Source: Nocardioides sp. W7 (GTDB lineage Bacteria; Actinomycetota; Actinomycetes; Propionibacteriales; Nocardioidaceae). From it: a stretch of DNA of 64,000 nucleotides. The translations under genes were made by a program, and so were the position numbers. This document shows, one piece after another, positions 1-7,992 of this stretch. The stretch is from contig NZ_CP095078.1 in the NCBI RefSeq assembly GCF_022919075.1, positions 124,001 to 188,000 on the forward strand, read 5' to 3'. The notes below the pieces were generated by a model. The model saw only the letters and a program-made list of their open reading frames with translations, was not told where the DNA came from and searched no databases. Each line of letters begins with the position of its first letter. Position 1 is the stretch's first letter.

Positions 1-247
1 GCGAGGCGATGCTCGCCGCCTATGGCTATCGGACCAGGTCGGGCCCAGGGCAGCACGAAGCACTGGGACGTTTCCTGGCGGTGGTGTTCGACAAGCCGCC
101 CGCGAGCGGTGCGGCGCAGCACTACGAGCAGATGCGCCGCGACCGGAACCGGAACAGGTACGAGGCGCGACCGGTCACGTGGCCGCAGTGGTGTCGGCCG
201 AACGCGCTGCGACGGAGCTCGTGTCGGCGGCCCAGCGGCGCATCTAG
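1..247 (+). pseudogene. C-terminal end of a HEPN-like protein, frameshifted and cut by the window edge
   Basis: The reading frame entering from the left edge encodes a helical segment rich in R, Y and E (GYRTRSGPGQHEALGRFLAVVF, then HYEQMRRDRNRNRYEARPVT). This resembles the C-terminal part of small actinobacterial HEPN-domain proteins (SAV_6107-like). After about base 181 that frame turns into low-quality W/P/R sequence. The frame one base back gives a plausible ending (AAVVSAERAATELVSAAQ) and stops at 245-247. One missing base near 174-182 would join the two parts. It may be a real frameshift or a sequencing error. The family call rests on pattern memory, and the N-terminus is outside the window. 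Confidence 0.5.
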
Positions 248-356
248 CGGCCGCGGTCGGAGACTCGCTGATCGACGCGATGGACCAAGCGGCGGGACGT
301 CGTACGACCTGGCGACCACGACGCATGACGGCCACCCCGCTGGGCAGGCTGGACGC

Positions 357-782
357 GTGACGATCCCCGCCCAGCCGCCGTACTCGCCCCAGCAACCGCC
401 GCCCCCGCCGACCGGATGGGTCGCGCTGACCGTCCAGGGCAGCTGGATGACGAACAGCCTGATCCCGCCGAAGGTCTGGATGAACGGCCACCCGGTGCCG
501 GTGCGGTACGGCGACAACCCCGTGCCGGTCCACCCCGGCCGGCTCCGGATCGACGTCCGCTGCACCTGGCTGCGGGAGTACGGCCAGGCCACCATCGACA
601 TCGACGTCGCGCCGGGGCAGACGGTGCCGGTGTTCTACGCGGCACCTCTGCACCAGTTCAGTCGCGGCCGGATCGGGCCCGAGCGCCAGAAGCGGCCCGG
701 CGTCCTCGCACTGGTCGTGACCCTGAGCGTGGTGGTCGCCGTCATCGTCGCCCTGGTCGTCGCCGCGGCCGGGCTGGGCTGA
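357..782 (+). CDS. Hypothetical membrane-anchored protein, proline-rich N-terminus and C-terminal TM
   Basis: A 141-residue protein starting at GTG 357. It opens with a proline/glutamine-rich stretch (residues 4-20). A beta-rich central domain follows (WVALTVQGSW, WMNGHPVPVRYGDNPVPVHPGR, ATIDIDVAPGQTVPVFYAAP). It ends in one strongly hydrophobic segment at about residues 115-139 with almost no tail. This suggests a small tail-anchored protein whose soluble domain faces the cytoplasm. The central part looks like the small beta-sandwich repeats seen in actinobacterial proteins of unknown function. No catalytic motif was seen. An in-frame upstream ATG at 9 belongs to the preceding broken gene, so the GTG is preferred. 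Confidence 0.6.
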   Translation: MTIPAQPPYSPQQPPPPPTGWVALTVQGSWMTNSLIPPKVWMNGHPVPVRYGDNPVPVHPGRLRIDVRCTWLREYGQATIDIDVAPGQTVPVFYAAPLHQFSRGRIGPERQKRPGVLALVVTLSVVVAVIVALVVAAAGLG

Positions 783-843
783 GCTGCCGGACGTCTGTAC
801 CGGTCCGTGAAGGTTCGGGGAATCCCGGCGGGCGCAAGCACAG

Positions 844-886
844 GTCCCTAACCTTCGAGTTCGACCAGACCTCGAAGGTTAAGGAC
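844..886 (+). promoter_or_regulatory. Hairpin that includes the ribosome binding site of the next gene
   Basis: Bases 844-859 and 871-886 are inverted repeats, 16 bp with one mismatch, including a perfect 11-bp core (849-859 with 871-881). The loop is 11 bases. The right arm contains the AAGGA at 881-885 that serves the GTG start at 891. In RNA the stem would cover the ribosome binding site. As DNA it could also be an operator. Structure is seen; function is inferred. Confidence 0.55.
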
Positions 887-890
887 CCCC

Positions 891-1529
891 GTGATCCGCA
901 GCTCCCGTCGGCGCGTACGCGTCGCCACCCTCCTCACCGCCCTGACCCTGCTCGCGACGCCCGTCGTCGCCGCCGGATCGGCCCAGGCCGGCTCCTGGTC
1001 CCACCGGGACGCCAAGGGCGACGTCGTGCGCGGCTCGGCGGCCGGTGACGGGGCGGTCGAGGACCCATCCGACCAGGCCACCGACATCACCCGGCTCAAG
1101 GTGAACCACGGCCCCGGGAAGGTGACCGTGACGCTGGTCGTCCGGGACCTCAAGGGCGGCGACCACGCGGTGGTGGGCCGGCTCGTGACGCCCGAGGGCG
1201 ACTACTCGGTCACGTACCTGCGGAGCGCCGACCTGAAGATGTTCACCCTCACCGACGACGCCGCGGGCGCGGATACCCCCGACGTGCCGTGCCGAGGCAA
1301 GAGGATCTCCTTCGACGCCTCCGGAGACCGGATCCGGATCACGGTCCCGCGCACCTGCCTCGGCTCGCCGAAGTGGGTCCGGGTCGGCGCCGGCCTGGTC
1401 AGGGGCGACCTGATGTCCATGGCGGACGCCGACACCGTCACGATGGACGAGGCCCTGCGCCGGGGCAGCGTGAAGGCCTTCAACAGCGACGCCCCGCTGA
1501 AGGTCGGGAAGAAGGTCCGGGCCGGGTAG
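891..1529 (+). CDS. Secreted hypothetical protein
   Basis: A 212-residue protein with a clear Sec signal peptide. It has basic residues at 3-10, a hydrophobic core (ATLLTALTLLATPVVAAG) and a probable cleavage after AQA near residue 33. The mature part begins with a DAKGDV segment, then beta-rich sequence and two cysteines (VPCRG and RTCLG) that could form a disulfide. The same layout (DPEGDV, paired late cysteines, SVPVRC versus TVPRTC) occurs in the lipoprotein at 54887-55639, which suggests a shared exported fold. Start GTG 891 has AAGGA five bases upstream, inside the hairpin at 844-886. No enzymatic motif was recognised. Confidence 0.75.
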   Translation: MIRSSRRRVRVATLLTALTLLATPVVAAGSAQAGSWSHRDAKGDVVRGSAAGDGAVEDPSDQATDITRLKVNHGPGKVTVTLVVRDLKGGDHAVVGRLVTPEGDYSVTYLRSADLKMFTLTDDAAGADTPDVPCRGKRISFDASGDRIRITVPRTCLGSPKWVRVGAGLVRGDLMSMADADTVTMDEALRRGSVKAFNSDAPLKVGKKVRAG

Positions 1530-1589
1530 CCCGAGCCGGCCCCTCGTCGTCCGCCCTCCGGGCTGGGCGGCCGAACTATCGTCGGCAGC

Positions 1590-2435
1590 GTGATCGACCT
1601 GCGCACGAAGCTCGGCGCGGCCCTCTTCGAGCGGGTCGCCGGACCGGACGGCCCCCGCGAGCGCGATCGCATCCACGGCCGGCCCGGGCCGCGGCTCTAC
1701 GAGCCGGGCAGTCCGGTCACCCGGGTGCACGGCGACGCGTCGATGTTCGTCGGCGGCCTCCGCGCGCTGCTCCTGCAGACCCTGCATCCCGCCGCGATGC
1801 GCGGCGTCGCCGAGCACTCGGGCTACCGCGGCGACATGTGGGGGCGGCTGGCCCGCACCAGCACCTTCATCGCCACCACGACCTTCGGCCACGTCGAGGA
1901 CGTCGACCGGACCATCGGCGTCGTACGCCGCATCCACGAGCGGGTCACCGGCACGATGCCCGACGGCACGCCGTACGCCGCCTCCGACCCGCATCTGCTC
2001 CTGTGGGTGCACGTCGCCGAGATCGACAGCTTCCTGCGGGCGCACACCGTGTACGGCGCGGAGCCGTTGCGGGGCGCCGAGCGTGACGAGTACGTCGCGC
2101 AGACCGCCGTCGTGGCGCGCCGGCTCGGGGTCCTCGACCCGCCGACCACCGAGGCCGGGCTGCGGGAGGTGCTCGCGTCGTACCGTCCCGAGCTGCGCGG
2201 CACCGCCGAGGCCCGCGAGGCGGTCCGCTACGTGCTGGTGCACCCGCCGCTGCCGCTCGCCGCGCGGGCGCCGTACGCCGTCCTGGTCGCCGCCGCCGTC
2301 GCCCTGATGCCGGCTTGGACCCGGCTGCCGCTGCGACTGCCGTGGCTGCCGGTCTCCGAGCGCACCGTCGTCCGCGGCCTCGGCGCTGCGGCCACCGGCA
2401 CGATCCGGTGGGCGATGCGACCGCCCGGATCTTGA
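1590..2435 (+). CDS. Oxygenase MpaB family protein (DUF2236)
   Basis: A 281-residue protein of the DUF2236/MpaB family, related to latex-clearing protein Lcp and mycophenolic-acid enzyme MpaB, which bind haem b. Family marks are the early GDASMFVGGLRALLLQTLHPAAM, then HSGYRGDMWGRLARTSTFI and a central LLLWVHVAEIDSFL. The histidines in these blocks are the usual haem or active-site positions. Length matches the bacterial family (about 270-300 residues). No signal peptide is present. The start is GTG 1590, 60 bases after the preceding stop. Substrate is unknown; in this family it can be a terpenoid or polyisoprene chain. Confidence 0.85.
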   Translation: MIDLRTKLGAALFERVAGPDGPRERDRIHGRPGPRLYEPGSPVTRVHGDASMFVGGLRALLLQTLHPAAMRGVAEHSGYRGDMWGRLARTSTFIATTTFGHVEDVDRTIGVVRRIHERVTGTMPDGTPYAASDPHLLLWVHVAEIDSFLRAHTVYGAEPLRGAERDEYVAQTAVVARRLGVLDPPTTEAGLREVLASYRPELRGTAEAREAVRYVLVHPPLPLAARAPYAVLVAAAVALMPAWTRLPLRLPWLPVSERTVVRGLGAAATGTIRWAMRPPGS

Positions 2436-2520
2436 GCGAACCCTGCGCCGGCCTTCAGGAGACGTGTCGGCACCCCGACCTACGATGACCACGACCCTGC
2501 CGCCTGCCTGCTCGGAGCTC

Positions 2521-3756
2521 ATGAACATGGGGACCACCGTCACCGCCCGCCGTACCGGCCTCGTCCTGGTCGCCCTCGTCGGGCTGCTCGCCTCGCTGCT
2601 GCTCGCGGTCGGCGCCGCGGCTCCGGCCGAGGCGGCCACCACCGGCAAGGTCCGGGGCAACATCGTGACGGGCAGCAAGCAGCTCCCGAAGGGGACCGTG
2701 CGGTGGTTCACGCGGGACTGGTCCTACCTCGGCGCCCGCAAGGTGCGCGGCGGCGCCTACCAGCTCAACCTCGGTCCCGGGACCTACTGGCTGCAGTTCG
2801 TCGACGGGGCTCCGTCGTACGACGTGCGCAAGTTCGCGCCGACCAACGTGAAGGTCCGGGTCCGCGCCGGGTCGACGACGGTCAAGAACGTGCGGATGAA
2901 GCGCGGCGGCGCCGTGACCGGCACCGCCTTTGCCGGCGGCCGGGTGGCCAAGGGCGCCCGCGTCGTCGCGGCCAACCGGGACGAGCAGTCGTTCGAGACC
3001 CGGGCAAATAGCGCGGGCCAGTTCGCCATCGGCGGCCTGGCGCCCGGCAAGTACTCCGTCTTCACCTTCGACCGGAAGGGCGACTGGGTCGACAAGAGCG
3101 TGTTCGTCGGCCGGATCAAGGCAGGCACCGTCCGCAACACCCGGATCAGTCTGAAGAAGCGCGCCGGGAGCCTGCTGGTCGACCTGTACGCCGGCGGCCA
3201 GCCGATCAAGGGCCGGATCGCCGTGACCGCGGTGAGCAAGAAGACGGGACAGTGGTGGACCGCCACCTCGCGCCGCGGCAGCGTCACGTTCACCGGGCTC
3301 TACCCGGGCCGGTACAAGCTCATCGTCCCGGACGTCGGCGACTACTTCGGCCGCACCGGCAACGTGACGAACGGCAAGGTCCGCTCGAACCGGGCCGCCT
3401 TCGGCAGCTTCCGGCTGACCAGGCGCGGCGCCTCGGTGACCGGCCGGCTGGTCTTCCGCTCCAGCACCACGACCATGCCCGTCGGCGATGCCCGGGTCCA
3501 GCTCTTCAACGGGGCCGGCGTGCCCGTGGGCGAGACGACGAGCACCAGCAGCGGGGCGTTCCGCTTCGGCGGCCGGTTGGCGACCCAGGGCGGCCTGTCG
3601 GTCGTGGTGACTCCGGGAGCCCGGAAGACGGCGCCGTACTGCAAGTTCGAGCGTGCTCAGGTCTCGGCGATCGCGGTGACGACCGGCCGGGCGACGGCGG
3701 TCGGCGACGTCGTACTCCCCTGGGCCGCGGGCGAGACCGACCCGGCCTGCGCCTAG
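2521..3756 (+). CDS. Secreted protein with carboxypeptidase-regulatory-like beta repeats
   Basis: A 411-residue exported protein. ATG 2521 was chosen because CGGAG lies just upstream and the signal peptide then starts properly: ARRT, a long hydrophobic core (LVLVALVGLLASLLLAVGAAA), cleavage near AEAA. The mature part is built of about four immunoglobulin-like modules typical of CarboxypepD_reg/Cna_B folds. Each has a GxYxxNLxPGTYWLQF-type strand (also LAPGKYSVFTFD, LYPGRYKLIVPD) and a V.G.....G turn. Very Lys/Arg-rich and Ser/Thr-rich. It probably acts at the cell surface or is released. No LPXTG or C-terminal TM is present. The smaller protein at 3885-4607 shares the fold and may be functionally related. 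Confidence 0.8.
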   Translation: MNMGTTVTARRTGLVLVALVGLLASLLLAVGAAAPAEAATTGKVRGNIVTGSKQLPKGTVRWFTRDWSYLGARKVRGGAYQLNLGPGTYWLQFVDGAPSYDVRKFAPTNVKVRVRAGSTTVKNVRMKRGGAVTGTAFAGGRVAKGARVVAANRDEQSFETRANSAGQFAIGGLAPGKYSVFTFDRKGDWVDKSVFVGRIKAGTVRNTRISLKKRAGSLLVDLYAGGQPIKGRIAVTAVSKKTGQWWTATSRRGSVTFTGLYPGRYKLIVPDVGDYFGRTGNVTNGKVRSNRAAFGSFRLTRRGASVTGRLVFRSSTTTMPVGDARVQLFNGAGVPVGETTSTSSGAFRFGGRLATQGGLSVVVTPGARKTAPYCKFERAQVSAIAVTTGRATAVGDVVLPWAAGETDPACA

Positions 3757-3884
3757 CCTCGACCGCTCCTTGCGGCTTTCTTGCGCGAGACCTGACGAAT
3801 TCCCGCCGCCGTCTTGATCCCCGCTTCCTAGGTTCGTCCCATCGGGGCGATCGGCGCCTCGGCACCAGTTCGCGGGAGAGGGCC

Positions 3885-4607
3885 ATGAGGGCGGAGCAGG
3901 TCAGGAGCACGGAGCAGCGGGGATGCATCCGCGGCAGGATCCAGGCCCCGGGGCCGTGCGTCGTCCAGATCCGGTGGTACGACGTCGACGGCCGCTGCCT
4001 GGGCCGCAAGCGGTCGTACGCCGGCGCCTGGTCCCTGCGGGTGCCGGCCGGTCGCTACTTCGTCCAGGTCACCGACGAGCGCTCGGAGTCCGACCCGAGG
4101 CGGCTCACCTCCAGCACCGCCGCCGTCGTGGTCAGGTCCGGCTACGTCTCCGAGGTCGACCAGCGACTGACCCGCGAGTCACGCGACACCCGCGCGACCC
4201 GTCGGCCCGCCGCCGACCGGGTCGGCGAGACCCCGACCGGCGTGCTCCAGGGTCGTGTCGTCGACGGCGCCGACCCGACGGTGCCGCTCTCCGGCGCCCG
4301 CGTCCGGCTGCTCGACGCAGACGGTCACCTGGTCGGCCGGACCCGCACCGAGACCAGCGGCCACTTCGCCTTCGAGGCGCTCGCGACCATGCCCGGCCTG
4401 CAGCTGGTGGTCCGGCCCGCACCCGCGAGCAACGACCACCTGCGGCCGCACCTGGGCGGGCTGAGCGTCCGCGACGACGCGTGGCACGACCTCGGCGACC
4501 TGGCCCTCCCGGTCGACGACCGGCCGCGCCGCGCGCCCCGGCTCCACTCGGCCGCGGCCGACTTCGGTTCCTCCGCGGCGCTGAGCCTGCCGGCCATGCG
4601 GGTCTGA
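3885..4607 (+). CDS. Carboxypeptidase-regulatory-like domain protein without signal peptide
   Basis: A 240-residue protein. ATG 3885 follows a good GGGAGAGGG ribosome binding site. It has two beta-sandwich segments. One is at about residues 10-85 (GCIRGRIQAPGPCVVQIRWYD, PAGRYFVQVTDE). The second is at about residues 120-205 (GVLQGRVVDG, VPLSGARVRLLDADGHLVGRT, SGHFAFEAL), typical of CarboxypepD_reg modules. No signal peptide is seen, unlike the preceding gene, so export would need another route. It ends one base before the stop of the convergent isomerase gene. The palindrome TGAGCTAGCTCA at 4605-4616 spans both stop codons. Confidence 0.7.
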   Translation: MRAEQVRSTEQRGCIRGRIQAPGPCVVQIRWYDVDGRCLGRKRSYAGAWSLRVPAGRYFVQVTDERSESDPRRLTSSTAAVVVRSGYVSEVDQRLTRESRDTRATRRPAADRVGETPTGVLQGRVVDGADPTVPLSGARVRLLDADGHLVGRTRTETSGHFAFEALATMPGLQLVVRPAPASNDHLRPHLGGLSVRDDAWHDLGDLALPVDDRPRRAPRLHSAAADFGSSAALSLPAMRV

Positions 4608-4608
4608 G

Positions 4609-4983
4609 CTAGCTCACCACCATGTCGGTGTCGCTCCAGAACGCCCGCATCGACGTGATCAGCCCGTCGTCGTCGAAGGTCATCGCGTCGAAGGGCGCCA
4701 GCACGTAGCGGGCGTCGCCGACCTTGGTGGTGATCTCGAAGTGGAAGACCGCCTCGCCGCCCGCGATCCGCAGCTCGACCAGCCGGGTCTCCTGCTCGAG
4801 GCCGTCCAGGGTCGCGTAGAACGCCGCGATCTGCTCCCGGGTCGTCAGCACGTCGGTGCCGACCGGGTCCTCGACGGTGGCACCCTCGGCGTACAGGTCC
4901 ACGATCTGGGCCGACGTACCGCTCGCGACCAGCGCGACGTACTGCTCGACGACCTCGCGGATGCGTTCGTTGCTCGCTGCCAT
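4609..4983 (-). CDS. Steroid delta-isomerase (ketosteroid isomerase)
   Basis: A 124-residue SnoaL/NTF2-fold protein that keeps the catalytic residues of delta5-3-ketosteroid isomerase. These are Tyr15 (EQYVALV), Asp39 in the signature EDPVG and Asp99 in APFD, matching Tyr14, Asp38 and Asp99 of the Comamonas enzyme. The enzyme moves the C5-C6 double bond of a 3-ketosteroid to C4-C5. Two ATGs are possible (4989 and 4983). The second is preferred because GGGA then sits at normal spacing. A KstR-like palindrome lies 15 bases upstream of the start. Among the many NTF2-like proteins of unknown substrate, this one has unusually clear catalytic identity. Confidence 0.8.
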   Translation of the reverse strand: MAASNERIREVVEQYVALVASGTSAQIVDLYAEGATVEDPVGTDVLTTREQIAAFYATLDGLEQETRLVELRIAGGEAVFHFEITTKVGDARYVLAPFDAMTFDDDGLITSMRAFWSDTDMVVS

Positions 4984-4997
4984 GTCCATCCCATTTC

Positions 4998-5011
4998 TGT
5001 AACAAGTTCTG
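4998..5011. promoter_or_regulatory. KstR-like operator (13/14 match)
   Basis: The sequence TGTAACAAGTTCTG matches the KstR consensus TnnAACnnGTTnnA except at the last base. It lies between the isomerase start (minus strand) and the HD-protein start (plus strand). KstR is the TetR-type repressor of steroid catabolism in actinobacteria. The isomerase next to it makes the assignment sensible, but 14-bp matches also arise by chance. Confidence 0.4.
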
Positions 5012-5051
5012 GTTTTGCGTCACCGTAGCGCTCTCTTGCTTAGATGGGTGC

Positions 5052-5660
5052 GTGGACCTCGGTGACAGATGGCCCCTTTCCGGTTCGACCGACCTGCGTG
5101 ACCAGCTGCTCGCGGCGTACGCCGAGGAGACGCGCGGCTACCACGACACGCGACACCTCGCCGAGGTGCTGGACCGCCTCGACGAGCTCGCCGCGGCGGG
5201 GACGCCGTACGACGTGGGCCCCGTGGTGCTCGCCGCGTGGTTCCACGACGCGGTGTACGACGGGGAGCGCGACGCCGAGGAGCGCTCCGCGACCTGGGCC
5301 GAGGACGCCCTCCCGGGCCTGGTCGAGGCCGGGGTGGTCGAGGAGGTCGCCCGGCTCGTGCGGCTGACCGAGACCCACCGGCCGGCCGACGACGACCCGA
5401 ACGGCTGCGCGCTCTCCGACGCCGACCTGGCGATCCTGGCCGCGCCGGCCGACCGGTACGCGTCGTACACCTCGGCGGTGCGGCGGGAGTACGCCCACCT
5501 CGACGACGACGTGTTCCGCGACGGGCGCACGCAGGTGCTCGCGAGCCTCGCCGACAAGGAGCACCTGTTCCACACCGCCTACGCCCGCGAGCGCTGGGAG
5601 GCGGCGGCTCGCGCCAACCTGGAGCGCGAGCTGGCGGAGCTCGACGGGCTCGCCCCATGA
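5052..5660 (+). CDS. HD-domain phosphohydrolase-like protein
   Basis: A 202-residue protein related to predicted metal-dependent HD-superfamily hydrolases. Visible metal-ligand motifs are YHDTRHLAEVL (residues about 30-40), the paired AAWFHDAVYDG (about 61-71) and a later aspartate-rich segment (SDADLAILAA). Length is normal. The start is GTG 5052 and there is no signal peptide. Its stop overlaps the ATG of the deaminase by four bases, so the two are translationally coupled. The exact substrate is unknown; coupling to a purine-deaminase-like enzyme hints at nucleotide metabolism or clean-up. Confidence 0.8.
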   Translation: MDLGDRWPLSGSTDLRDQLLAAYAEETRGYHDTRHLAEVLDRLDELAAAGTPYDVGPVVLAAWFHDAVYDGERDAEERSATWAEDALPGLVEAGVVEEVARLVRLTETHRPADDDPNGCALSDADLAILAAPADRYASYTSAVRREYAHLDDDVFRDGRTQVLASLADKEHLFHTAYARERWEAAARANLERELAELDGLAP

Positions 5661-6952
5661 CCCGCACCGTGCTGCGCGGCGCTCGCTGGCCGGGCGACGT
5701 GGCCTTCGAGGACGGGCTGATCACCGCCGTCGGCGTGGTGCCGGCGCTGGACGGTGACGTGGTGATCGCCTGCGACGGCGACCTCCTCACGCCGGGCCTG
5801 GTCAACACCCACCACCACTTCTACCAGTGGCTGACCCGCGGCTGGGCCGTCGACAGCACGCTGTTCGGCTGGCTGCAGACGCTCTACCCGGTGTGGGCAC
5901 GGCTGAGCCCCGAGGACGTCGAGGCCGCTGCCCGGGTCGCGCTGGCCGAGCTCGCGCTCTCGGGGTGTACGACGGCCGCGGACCACCACTACCTCGTGCC
6001 GGGCGGCGACGACTCGGTCTTCGACGCGATCGCGGCGGCGGCCCGCTCGATCGGCATCCGCACGCACATCGCCCGCGGCTCGATGGACCTCGGCGAGAGC
6101 CGCGGCGGACTGCCGCCCGACTCCGTCGTCGAGGACCTGGACGCGATCCTGGCCTCCACCGAGGCCGTGCACGCCCGCCTGCACGACGGGGAGATGCTGT
6201 TCGTGACCGCCGCCCCGTGCAGCCCGTTCAGCGTCACCCCCGAGCTGATGCGCGAGACGGCCGCGCTGGGCCGCCGGCTCGGCATCCGGCTGCACACCCA
6301 CCTCGCCGAGACCCTGGACGAGGAGCGCGACTCCCTCGCCCGCTTCGGGAAGCGGCCGCTGGAGCTCCTCGACGACCTGGGCTGGATCGACTCCGACGTC
6401 TGGGTCGCCCACGGCATCCACTTCTCCGACCGCGAGGTGGTCCGCCTGGGCGAGGCCCGCACCGGGGTCGCCCACTGCCCGTCCAGCAACAGCCGGCTCG
6501 GCGCCGGCATCGCCCGGGTCCGCGACCTGGTCGCCGCCGGGGTGCCGGTCGGGCTGGGCGTGGACGGAGTCGCCTCCAACGAGATCGGCACCCTGATGCC
6601 GGAGCTGCGAATGGCGCTCTTCCTGGCCCGTCAGCGCGACCTCGACCCGACCGCGTTCCTGCCCGTCGACGCGCTCGCGCTCGGCACCGTCGGCGGCGCC
6701 GCCTGCCTGGGCCGATCCGACATCGGGCTGCTGGAGCCCGGCCTGCGCGCCGATCTGGTGGTGTGGCCCGGCGACGACGTCGCCGACGTACTCGACCCGC
6801 TCGCGGCCCTGGTCCTCGGACCCGAGCGCTCGGCCCGCCACGTCCTGGTCGGTGGTGAGTACGTCGTCCGCGACGGCCACCTCACCGGCGCCGACCTGCC
6901 CACCCTCCGCGCCGACCTGACCCGCCGGGCCCGCCGCCTCTGGCCCGACTGA
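5657..6952 (+). CDS. 8-oxoguanine deaminase-like amidohydrolase
   Basis: A 431-residue amidohydrolase of the 8-oxoguanine deaminase/hydroxydechloroatrazine hydrolase group. The metal-binding HxH is in LVNTHHHFYQWLTRG. It is followed by GCTTAADHHYLVPGG, the ligand histidines in HTHLAET and VAHGIHF, and the catalytic aspartate segment GLGVDGVASNE. Proteins of this group hydrolyse an exocyclic amine from a purine- or triazine-like ring using zinc. Start ATG 5657 overlaps the preceding stop (ATGA). It converges on the DUF4031 gene with a 23-base gap. The family is firm; the precise substrate is not proven by sequence. Confidence 0.82.
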   Translation: MTRTVLRGARWPGDVAFEDGLITAVGVVPALDGDVVIACDGDLLTPGLVNTHHHFYQWLTRGWAVDSTLFGWLQTLYPVWARLSPEDVEAAARVALAELALSGCTTAADHHYLVPGGDDSVFDAIAAAARSIGIRTHIARGSMDLGESRGGLPPDSVVEDLDAILASTEAVHARLHDGEMLFVTAAPCSPFSVTPELMRETAALGRRLGIRLHTHLAETLDEERDSLARFGKRPLELLDDLGWIDSDVWVAHGIHFSDREVVRLGEARTGVAHCPSSNSRLGAGIARVRDLVAAGVPVGLGVDGVASNEIGTLMPELRMALFLARQRDLDPTAFLPVDALALGTVGGAACLGRSDIGLLEPGLRADLVVWPGDDVADVLDPLAALVLGPERSARHVLVGGEYVVRDGHLTGADLPTLRADLTRRARRLWPD

Positions 6953-6975
6953 CCTCCCCGCTCCCCTATCGCGGG

Positions 6976-7245
6976 TCAGCGGGGGCGCTGGGGCTTGCGG
7001 CGGCGCAGGCCGGCGGCGATCAACCGGGCCACGAGCACGCGGGAGCTGACCGCGAGCGCGCCGGCGGCCAGCACGTCGTCGTACCACTCGGCGGGGACGT
7101 CGTAGTGGTCGCGATCGAAGCCGCGCTCGGGGATGCCGAGGGTGCGCGCGAAGGCGTGCAGCTCGTCGTACGACTCGTCGCTGGCGAGGTGGGACCAGAA
7201 GCGGCCGTGGGCGGGGACGTTCGGCGGGTCGATGAGGATCGTCAT
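6976..7245 (-). CDS. DUF4031 domain-containing protein
   Basis: An 89-residue protein matching the DUF4031 pattern. It opens MTILIDPPNVPAHGRFWSHL and continues with SYDELHAFARTLGIPERGFDRDHYDVP, the typical core. These small actinobacterial proteins have no known biochemical role; the aspartate/histidine-rich core suggests metal or nucleic-acid binding. It lies 15 bases downstream of cutC on the same strand, so the two probably share a transcript. The C-terminus is basic (RRRKPQRPR). Confidence 0.8.
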   Translation of the reverse strand: MTILIDPPNVPAHGRFWSHLASDESYDELHAFARTLGIPERGFDRDHYDVPAEWYDDVLAAGALAVSSRVLVARLIAAGLRRRKPQRPR

Positions 7246-7260
7246 CTCCCCGACAGGGTC

Positions 7261-7965
7261 TCAGATGCGCTGCAGCGAGTCGTCCAGCAGCCGGCGCCAG
7301 GAGCGGACGTGGCCCGCGTCGACGTACGACTTGTACGTCGCCCCGGGACGTGCCTGCAGGTCCAGGTGGAACTGCCGCACCCCGGCCCGCAGCAGCCACG
7401 GCACGTCCTCGGCGAGCAGCCCGCCGCCCGCCATCAGCAGCCGCGCGACGTCCGGGTCGGACTGCGCGGTGGCGAGCAGGTCCTCGCCGCCCACGCCCAT
7501 GCCGCGGGGCGAGCCCGCGGACCGGACTCCCACCAGGCCGGGCAGGTCCAGCACCTGCTGCCAGGAGCGGCCCGGCTCCAGGACGTGGTCGAAGGCCTCG
7601 TGGAAGGTCCAGGGCACCCCGGGCAGTCGCTCCGCGAGGTGCGCGCAGACCTCCGTGTCGACCTCGAGCCGGCTGTCCAGGAACCCCCACGACAGTCCCG
7701 CCGCACCCGCGCCGAGGTAGTCGTGGGCGAGGCCGAGCAGCCGGGCGAGCTCACCCCCGGTCGTGGTCCAGGAGTCGTTGAGCCGCAGCAGCACGAAGAC
7801 GGGTACGTCGCTGGCCCGGGCCACCGCCGACACGAGGGCCGGCTCCGGGGAAGTCGGGTCGTCCGGGCTCCCGGCGACGAGGTGCAGCCGGTCGGCCCCG
7901 CCCTCGCAGGCGCCCGGGACGTCGCGCTGATGCAGCACCGTCACCTCGAGGAGCACCTCGCCCAT
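7261..7965 (-). CDS. cutC: CutC family protein
   Basis: A 234-residue TIM-barrel protein of the CutC family. It starts with the typical first strand and helix (LEVTVLHQRDVPGACEGGADRLHLV) and has the conserved WTFHEAFDH segment and LLMAGGGLLAEDV near the end. CutC was named for copper homeostasis in Escherichia coli, but its enzymatic role is unsettled. Length is close to the family norm. It probably forms an operon with the DUF4031 gene. Upstream lie two copies of a 57-bp palindromic element, between this start and the end of the next minus-strand gene. Confidence 0.82.
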   Translation of the reverse strand: MGEVLLEVTVLHQRDVPGACEGGADRLHLVAGSPDDPTSPEPALVSAVARASDVPVFVLLRLNDSWTTTGGELARLLGLAHDYLGAGAAGLSWGFLDSRLEVDTEVCAHLAERLPGVPWTFHEAFDHVLEPGRSWQQVLDLPGLVGVRSAGSPRGMGVGGEDLLATAQSDPDVARLLMAGGGLLAEDVPWLLRAGVRQFHLDLQARPGATYKSYVDAGHVRSWRRLLDDSLQRI

Positions 7966-7992
7966 GACCCGATGCTAGGGCCCGCCGGCCGG

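Noticed and set aside
879..2711. Long open reading frame on the minus strand across three plus-strand genes
   Set aside because: A shadow frame caused by high GC. It is rich in R, G, P and D, has no domain, and the plus-strand genes have signal peptides and family motifs.
3252..3884. Upstream extension of the second beta-repeat protein
   Set aside because: The extension overlaps the preceding gene in another frame and is R/P-rich. The ATG at 3885 has a strong ribosome binding site.
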